A DNA stretch of 64,000 nt. Source: Corallococcus sp. Lineage in GTDB: Bacteria; Bacillota; Clostridia; Christensenellales; CAG-314. Position 1 is the first letter of the stretch. Each line of letters opens with the position of its first letter. Below the pieces are notes generated by a model. It saw only the letters and a list, made by a program, of their open reading frames with translations. It was not told where the DNA came from and did not search any database. Position numbers and translations under genes: made by a program. The stretch covers positions 165,101-229,100 of the forward strand of contig JAMPEJ010000003.1 in assembly GCA_023665205.1 (NCBI GenBank). Reading direction: 5' to 3'. Positions 60,167 through 64,000 of this stretch are shown here, piece by piece.

Positions 60167-60837
60167 TTTTCCTTCTCCAAAAAGTACCCTAACAAACGCT
60201 TGGAGGAAATTGTAAGTTTACTCCCGATATAAAACAATTTTTTGCGCAAAAAGGACATATACGCTTCTACGTTGTTTTCCGTAATGTCGCTGTCCAACCC
60301 CCACACTTTGGAAATTATTGCGTCTTTGCTGATGACCTGCGCGGGATTGGAAATAAGCAAACGCATAATTTCGTATTCCTTGGCGCCCAAAGAGACGCTT
60401 TTGTCTCCGCAAGACAGGGTGTAATTGCCGGTATTCAAAACTGTGCCGCAGTAGGAAAAACTGTCGTACACAAGTTCGCTTTGACGGCGTGCAAGAGCGC
60501 GAACGCGCGCAAGCAGTTCCTCCGTGGCAAACGGCTTTGTAAGGTAGTCGTCGGCACCGCAATCCAGCCCTTTGACGCGGCTGGAAACTTCGTCTTTGGC
60601 AGTGAGCATCAAAACCGGCACGTTGCACTTGACCTGACGCAATTTTTGCACCACTTGAAAACCGTCCATATTGGGCATCATCACGTCCAAAACAACTACG
60701 TCGTAGTCGCCTTTTTTTGCATAGAAGTATCCGTCCTCGCCGTCGTAAACCACGTCGGCCAAAAACTTGTTTCTGCGAAAAACTTCTCCCAAAGCGTCCG
60801 CCAATTTTACTTCGTCATCCACTATCAATACTTTCAT
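60163..60837 (-). CDS. OmpR/PhoB-family response regulator
   Basis: 224 residues. Receiver domain with VDDEVKLAD, phospho-acceptor Asp in VVLDVMMPNMDGF, TAKDE and DYLTKPFATEEL; a winged-helix output domain includes LGAKEYEIMRLLISNPAQVI and NNVEAYMSFLRKKL. The ATG at 60837 has GGGAG upstream. Targets unknown. Confidence 0.95.
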   Translation of the reverse strand: MKVLIVDDEVKLADALGEVFRRNKFLADVVYDGEDGYFYAKKGDYDVVVLDVMMPNMDGFQVVQKLRQVKCNVPVLMLTAKDEVSSRVKGLDCGADDYLTKPFATEELLARVRALARRQSELVYDSFSYCGTVLNTGNYTLSCGDKSVSLGAKEYEIMRLLISNPAQVISKDAIISKVWGLDSDITENNVEAYMSFLRKKLFYIGSKLTISSKRLLGYFLEKEN

Positions 60838-60879
60838 GAAAACTCCCTTGCGCAAAACACGCAAAAACGTTACAAAAAT

Positions 60880-60908
60880 ATTTTAGCACAGAATGCGTGC
60901 AAATTCAA
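60880..60908 (-). promoter_or_regulatory. promoter of the two-component operon
   Basis: Minus strand TTGAAT, 17-bp spacer, TAAAAT. Confidence 0.6.
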
Positions 60909-61090
60909 GCCCCGTCAAGGACTGAAACAAATTGTATATTTCAGCGCTGAAACGCGACTGAATGACGCAATAATAGGAAAAACAAAAATCAGAAAACGAC
61001 AGAACAACTTTTCAACAAGAAGGTATTTTTATAAAACACGGAAAAATGCGTTTTTTAAGCGTAGTTAAAGAAATATACGTTATAGTAAAC

Positions 61091-61184
61091 ACAGTCAAGG
61101 CTACCTTTAACCCTCTTTTGTGTTTATGTTTAATCTCCTCATTTGCCTTGACTAACGCCGCCGAAATTTCGGCGGCGTTTTTGT
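61091..61184 (+). ncRNA. candidate small RNA with CU-rich loop
   Basis: On the + strand, AGTCAAGGC (61093-61101) pairs perfectly with GCCTTGACT (61145-61153) around a 43-nt, T-rich loop containing aaccctc and aatctcctc. A perfect 13-bp terminator hairpin aacgccgccgaaa / tttcggcggcgtt (61154-61179) and T-run follow. TATAGT (61081-61086) is a possible -10, without a good -35. The CCTC and CTCCTC motifs could pair with Shine-Dalgarno sequences. No open reading frame was seen. Flanking genes are on the other strand. Only a prediction. Confidence 0.45.
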
Positions 61185-61295
61185 ATAAGATAAGTACGTA
61201 TAAAATTATCTAACCGATAAACGTTTATTTATATCTACGTTTATACCCAACCGAGCCTGTTCGTTTTTTGGGTCGCACCGCAAACTCAAAACGCA

Positions 61296-62501
61296 CTACG
61301 ACGACTTGTATACCTTTGCCAAACCGCCGTTGGCAGTTTCGCGGTAGTTTTCCGACAAATCGCGTCCGGTTTGATACATGACCGATATTACGGTATCCAA
61401 CGAGATTTTGCGGCTGTCCGTAAGGAAACTTGCAAGACTTACGGCATTGATAGCACGCATTGCGCCGACGGCATTGCGCTCGATACAAGGGATTTGCACC
61501 AAACCGCATACAGGATCGCACGTAAGACCCAAGTGATGCTCTAGGGCCACTTCCGCACTGTACTCAATTTCGTCCAACGTCATTTTGTTTAGATACGCAA
61601 GTCCAGCAGCCGCCATTGCGCAAGCCGTGCCGATTTCCGCCTGGCAACCGCATTCTGCGCCGGAAATACTGGCGTTGGTTTTGACAAGATTTCCGACAAT
61701 ACCGGAAACCAGCAATGCGTTGACAATATCTCCGTCCTCACATCCGGTCTGTTGTTGAAAGTATCTGAAAACCGCAGGCAAAACACCCGAAGCGCCGCAA
61801 GTAGGCGCGGTGACAATTTCGCATCCTGCCGCATTTTGCTCGCCGACGGCAAAAGCGTAAGCGGCAACGATCCTATCCTGTTCGGACTGTGCGCTTTCCT
61901 TTTTTTGCGGACTGCAAAACAGTTTTTTTGCACGTCGAACCACATTGAGTCCGCCCGGCAATACGCCTTCCGCCTGCAAACCGTCGTCAATAACCGACTT
62001 CATTGTTTTCCACATATCTGCGACGTAATCCAAGATTTGTTCGCCCTCGAACGCCAAGGCGTACTGCGCCAGATCCAAATTATATTTGCGGCAGTATTCT
62101 TTTATTTGAGCAAAACTGTCGTGAGGGTAAACCTCGCACTGCTCGGCAAGATTTTCTCCTGCCAAAACGACCTCGCCGCCGCCGACACTGTAGTACTGCT
62201 TACGCAGCACTTCTTCTCCTTTAAGATACGCGACAAAATCCAAAGTGTTGGGATGTATGCACTTGGAGCGCAAATCGAAAGAAATGCGAACGTTTTTAGA
62301 CTGCGACGAAAAGACCGACCGTATCGCCCTATCGGTGCCGTGACCTTTGCCCGTTGCGGCAAGAGAACCGTAAAGCACCGCTTGATAATCGTCCGCTTGG
62401 CAGGGTATACTCAAAAAACGCTCCGCCGCTTTTGCAGGGCCCATTGTGTGCGAACTGGACGGCCCGATACCTTTTTTGTAAAGATGTTTAAGACTTTTCA
62501 C
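61296..62501 (-). CDS. sdaA: L-serine dehydratase (single-chain, Fe-S)
   Basis: 401 residues. The N-terminal beta subdomain begins KHLYKKGIGPSSSHTMGP; the C-terminal alpha part has EIVTAPTCGASGVLPAVF, NASISGAECGCQAEIG and LGLTCDPVCGLVQIPCIERN, whose cysteines bind the 4Fe-4S cluster. It deaminates serine to pyruvate and ammonia. It begins inside the stop of the upstream membrane protein gene (ATGA). Confidence 0.95.
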   Translation of the reverse strand: MKSLKHLYKKGIGPSSSHTMGPAKAAERFLSIPCQADDYQAVLYGSLAATGKGHGTDRAIRSVFSSQSKNVRISFDLRSKCIHPNTLDFVAYLKGEEVLRKQYYSVGGGEVVLAGENLAEQCEVYPHDSFAQIKEYCRKYNLDLAQYALAFEGEQILDYVADMWKTMKSVIDDGLQAEGVLPGGLNVVRRAKKLFCSPQKKESAQSEQDRIVAAYAFAVGEQNAAGCEIVTAPTCGASGVLPAVFRYFQQQTGCEDGDIVNALLVSGIVGNLVKTNASISGAECGCQAEIGTACAMAAAGLAYLNKMTLDEIEYSAEVALEHHLGLTCDPVCGLVQIPCIERNAVGAMRAINAVSLASFLTDSRKISLDTVISVMYQTGRDLSENYRETANGGLAKVYKSS

Positions 62502-63637
62502 GCTTTACCTCTTTTGTCGGAATTGGCTTCGGAAGTTTTTTTACTTTTGTCCGACTTGTTTTGCGCAACGGGCGAAACGTCCGCCGACTGTAACTCGGAT
62601 ACGTTTTCCGTCATCTTGTCAACCTCCGATTCGGTTTGTTCCGATGCCGTCGTATCGTTCTTCTGCTCGGGCAATTCCGGCGTATCTTCCGAAAACTCCG
62701 TTGCAGATCCGTCTTTATCCGATTCTGCCGAAGATAACAAAGTTGCCCCGTAAACGCCCGTAGCAGCGTCAACCATAGATTTGACGTAAGCTTCTGCATT
62801 CAATTTATTTACCGGAATTACGATTTCTATAAGAGCAATTGCTACGACCGTCGCCACCAAATTGTTGGTAATTACTTTAACCAAAACGCAAACGGCCAAA
62901 TTGATCACCCAAACTATCAAAGCAGACGACATATACTGTACGGCGTTTTTGAAATTGACGACTTGCTGAAAAGATACTTTTTTGTAGCCCTGCATTACGT
63001 AGGCGCTAACTAGAGAAACCAATCCCGAAAGCACAAACGCCACAAAAACAAAAACGATTGCGCTGTACTTCCACAAAGCGGCAAGCCACACGCCCAAAAC
63101 CAAAAGAGCAACGTTTACTACAAAATCTACCAAATAGGCAAGAAGAAACTTCCACCAAGCCCGTCTTGCAATGCTGCGACGCACCAAAAACGCGGTCAGA
63201 TAGTATCCGCCGACCACGCCCAAAACAAAGAACATCACTAGCACGGCAAAACCTGCGGAAACCTGCGTGGAAAACGTTGACATAAGCTCTGTAATCTGTT
63301 GAGAAAACGTTTGGTAATCCACGCCCAACAAGGCTTCCAAACTTTTGGCAACCGTCTCTTTCAGCCAATCGTTGGAAAACATAGTCTGGATAGCGTCCCA
63401 AGGCTTGGACCAATCCAAATTACCTACGGAATCGAACAGACTTTTGAACAATTGATTGAAATCTACGTTAAATTGCCGCGACAATTCGTTTACGCCCTCT
63501 GCCAACTGTTTGAAAGCGGCAACGGTCACCGGAAAAAACACCGACGCGCCGAATACCAACCCCAAAAACATTGCGCCCATTGGGGTAAAAAAGAGTTTGA
63601 GATTTTTGAAATAGTTTTTGATTCCCTGTTGAAGCAT
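62498..63637 (-). CDS. polytopic membrane protein with long acidic tail
   Basis: 379 residues. About five TM segments (residues ~17-38, ~125-150, ~158-190, ~195-225, ~250-285). An extracellular or cytosolic amphipathic stretch is at 40-120, and a ~110-residue hydrophilic C-terminus rich in Ser, Glu, Asp and Lys ends KRGKA. No family was recognised with confidence; the shape is like DUF4013/YihY-type membrane proteins. The ATG at 63637 agrees with a promoter just upstream. Operon with sdaA. Confidence 0.7.
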   Translation of the reverse strand: MLQQGIKNYFKNLKLFFTPMGAMFLGLVFGASVFFPVTVAAFKQLAEGVNELSRQFNVDFNQLFKSLFDSVGNLDWSKPWDAIQTMFSNDWLKETVAKSLEALLGVDYQTFSQQITELMSTFSTQVSAGFAVLVMFFVLGVVGGYYLTAFLVRRSIARRAWWKFLLAYLVDFVVNVALLVLGVWLAALWKYSAIVFVFVAFVLSGLVSLVSAYVMQGYKKVSFQQVVNFKNAVQYMSSALIVWVINLAVCVLVKVITNNLVATVVAIALIEIVIPVNKLNAEAYVKSMVDAATGVYGATLLSSAESDKDGSATEFSEDTPELPEQKNDTTASEQTESEVDKMTENVSELQSADVSPVAQNKSDKSKKTSEANSDKRGKA

Positions 63638-63665
63638 TTGATTTTCCGAAATTGAATTTTTACTA

Positions 63666-63695
63666 ATTATACGACATCGATATTGTTTTTTGCAA
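63666..63695 (-). promoter_or_regulatory. promoter of the membrane protein-sdaA operon
   Basis: Minus strand TTGCAA, 18-bp spacer, TATAAT. Confidence 0.65.
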
Positions 63696-63819
63696 GCGTA
63701 ATAGACTGTAAAAGCAAAAAACAACGGCAGCTGTACAAAAAAACGCCGCTTGCAGCGAACGCCGAAGGCGAATGCTACGAAAGCGGCGAGATTGAAATAA
63801 ATTCTTGATTATTTGTCTT

Positions 63820-63925
63820 TGCCCGCTTGAAAATTGCGTACATTGTGAGCAACAGAAACGAGAGGGTTCTAACTTGGAGTCATATCGAACGGAGTGAGAT
63901 CGCGGCCACCAAGTCGAACTACCGA
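63820..63925. repeat. dispersed intergenic repeat, family B, partial copy 3
   Basis: ccgcttgaaaattgcg matches 10419-10434; acgagagggttctaacttgg with ccaagtcgaact accgagcg parallels the inverted repeat at 45466-45546; tatcgaacggagtgagatcg parallels 45247-45266. The rest of 63638-64000 has no gene. Confidence 0.55.
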
Positions 63926-63929
63926 GCGA

Positions 63930-63980
63930 TACTACGCTGTCGCTGGATTTCTCCGCGCGCTGCGCTTGGTCGAAATGACA
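63930..63980 (+). repeat. REP-like dispersed palindromic repeat, copy 7
   Basis: gctggatttctccgcgcgct gcgcttggtcgaaatgaca, the cleanest copy and closest to the family consensus. Confidence 0.7.
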
Positions 63981-64000
63981 TAAATGTTTGTCTTGCGCGG

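Noticed and set aside
1..64000. CRISPR array, prophage, insertion sequence or antibiotic resistance island
   Set aside because: No regularly spaced repeats, integrase, transposase or phage structural genes were seen; isolated helix-turn-helix genes are not sufficient.

Overview
The window reads as chromosome of a spore-forming anaerobe of the Bacillota (class Clostridia), probably an uncultivated gut-type lineage. The reasons are direct: SigE, its processing protease SpoIIGA, the activator SpoIIR, SpoIIID and a SpoIIQ-like M23 protein are all encoded here. Genes start with strong AGGAGG-type ribosome binding sites, promoters have TTGACA/TATAAT boxes with almost invariable 17-bp spacers, the SRP RNA is the long Gram-positive form, and the order ecfA1-ecfA2-ecfT-truA ... 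rplM-rpsI is the conserved Firmicute order. Rubrerythrin, rubredoxin, radical-SAM enzymes and an Fe-S serine dehydratase point to anaerobic life. No phage, integrase, transposase or CRISPR array was seen.

Layout. 1-10 kb: a truncated secreted protein, an MntP-like transporter, ileS with a long T-box-like leader crowded with REP-like repeats, an AT-rich orphan gene, a DUF896 protein and a BspA-like leucine-rich surface protein. 9.8-10.1 kb: SRP RNA. 10.6-16.9 kb: sigE-spoIIGA, SpoIIQ-like protein, a possible YwmB-like protein, prs, spoIIR, ispE and an XRE regulator. 17.4-22.5 kb: rpsI, rplM (with leader), truA and the ECF transporter core. 22.6 kb: RNase P RNA. 23-28.7 kb: a three-gene radical-SAM/DUF2344/DUF3267 cluster, then a 732-residue fusion of a DEDDh exonuclease, a BRCT-like region and a eukaryotic-type hexokinase. 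29-33 kb: two half-length TSUP permease genes and an 843-residue surface protein. 33.3-38.2 kb: a compact shikimate operon aroC-aroB-aroAE(fused)-aroQ-aroK. 38.3-41.3 kb: a lipoprotein with Ig-like repeats and a ComEC-type metallo-beta-lactamase domain. 41.4-44.8 kb: patatin, a PerR-rubredoxin-rubrerythrin operon with a Per box, a TtcA-like enzyme and spoIIID. 44.9-45.6 kb: a decayed gene and foldback repeats. 45.6-51.9 kb: DUF2804, Bax-inhibitor-like protein, glyQS, tex, ppiB. 52.3 kb: tRNA-Pro(GGG).

52.5-58.0 kb holds a twice-repeated two-gene module: a secreted membrane-anchored endonuclease I with Ig-like stalks, followed by a 204-residue anchored protein of an unrecognised family. All four genes lie behind one near-consensus promoter. 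58-64 kb: a Nudix hydrolase, a two-component system, a candidate sRNA with CU-rich anti-Shine-Dalgarno motifs, L-serine dehydratase and a membrane protein.

Most notable are the exonuclease-hexokinase fusion, the duplicated surface-nuclease module, the surface MBL-fold lipoprotein, the AroA-AroE fusion, the candidate sRNA and two families of dispersed intergenic repeats. All assignments come from reading the sequence and recalling families; no database search was possible.
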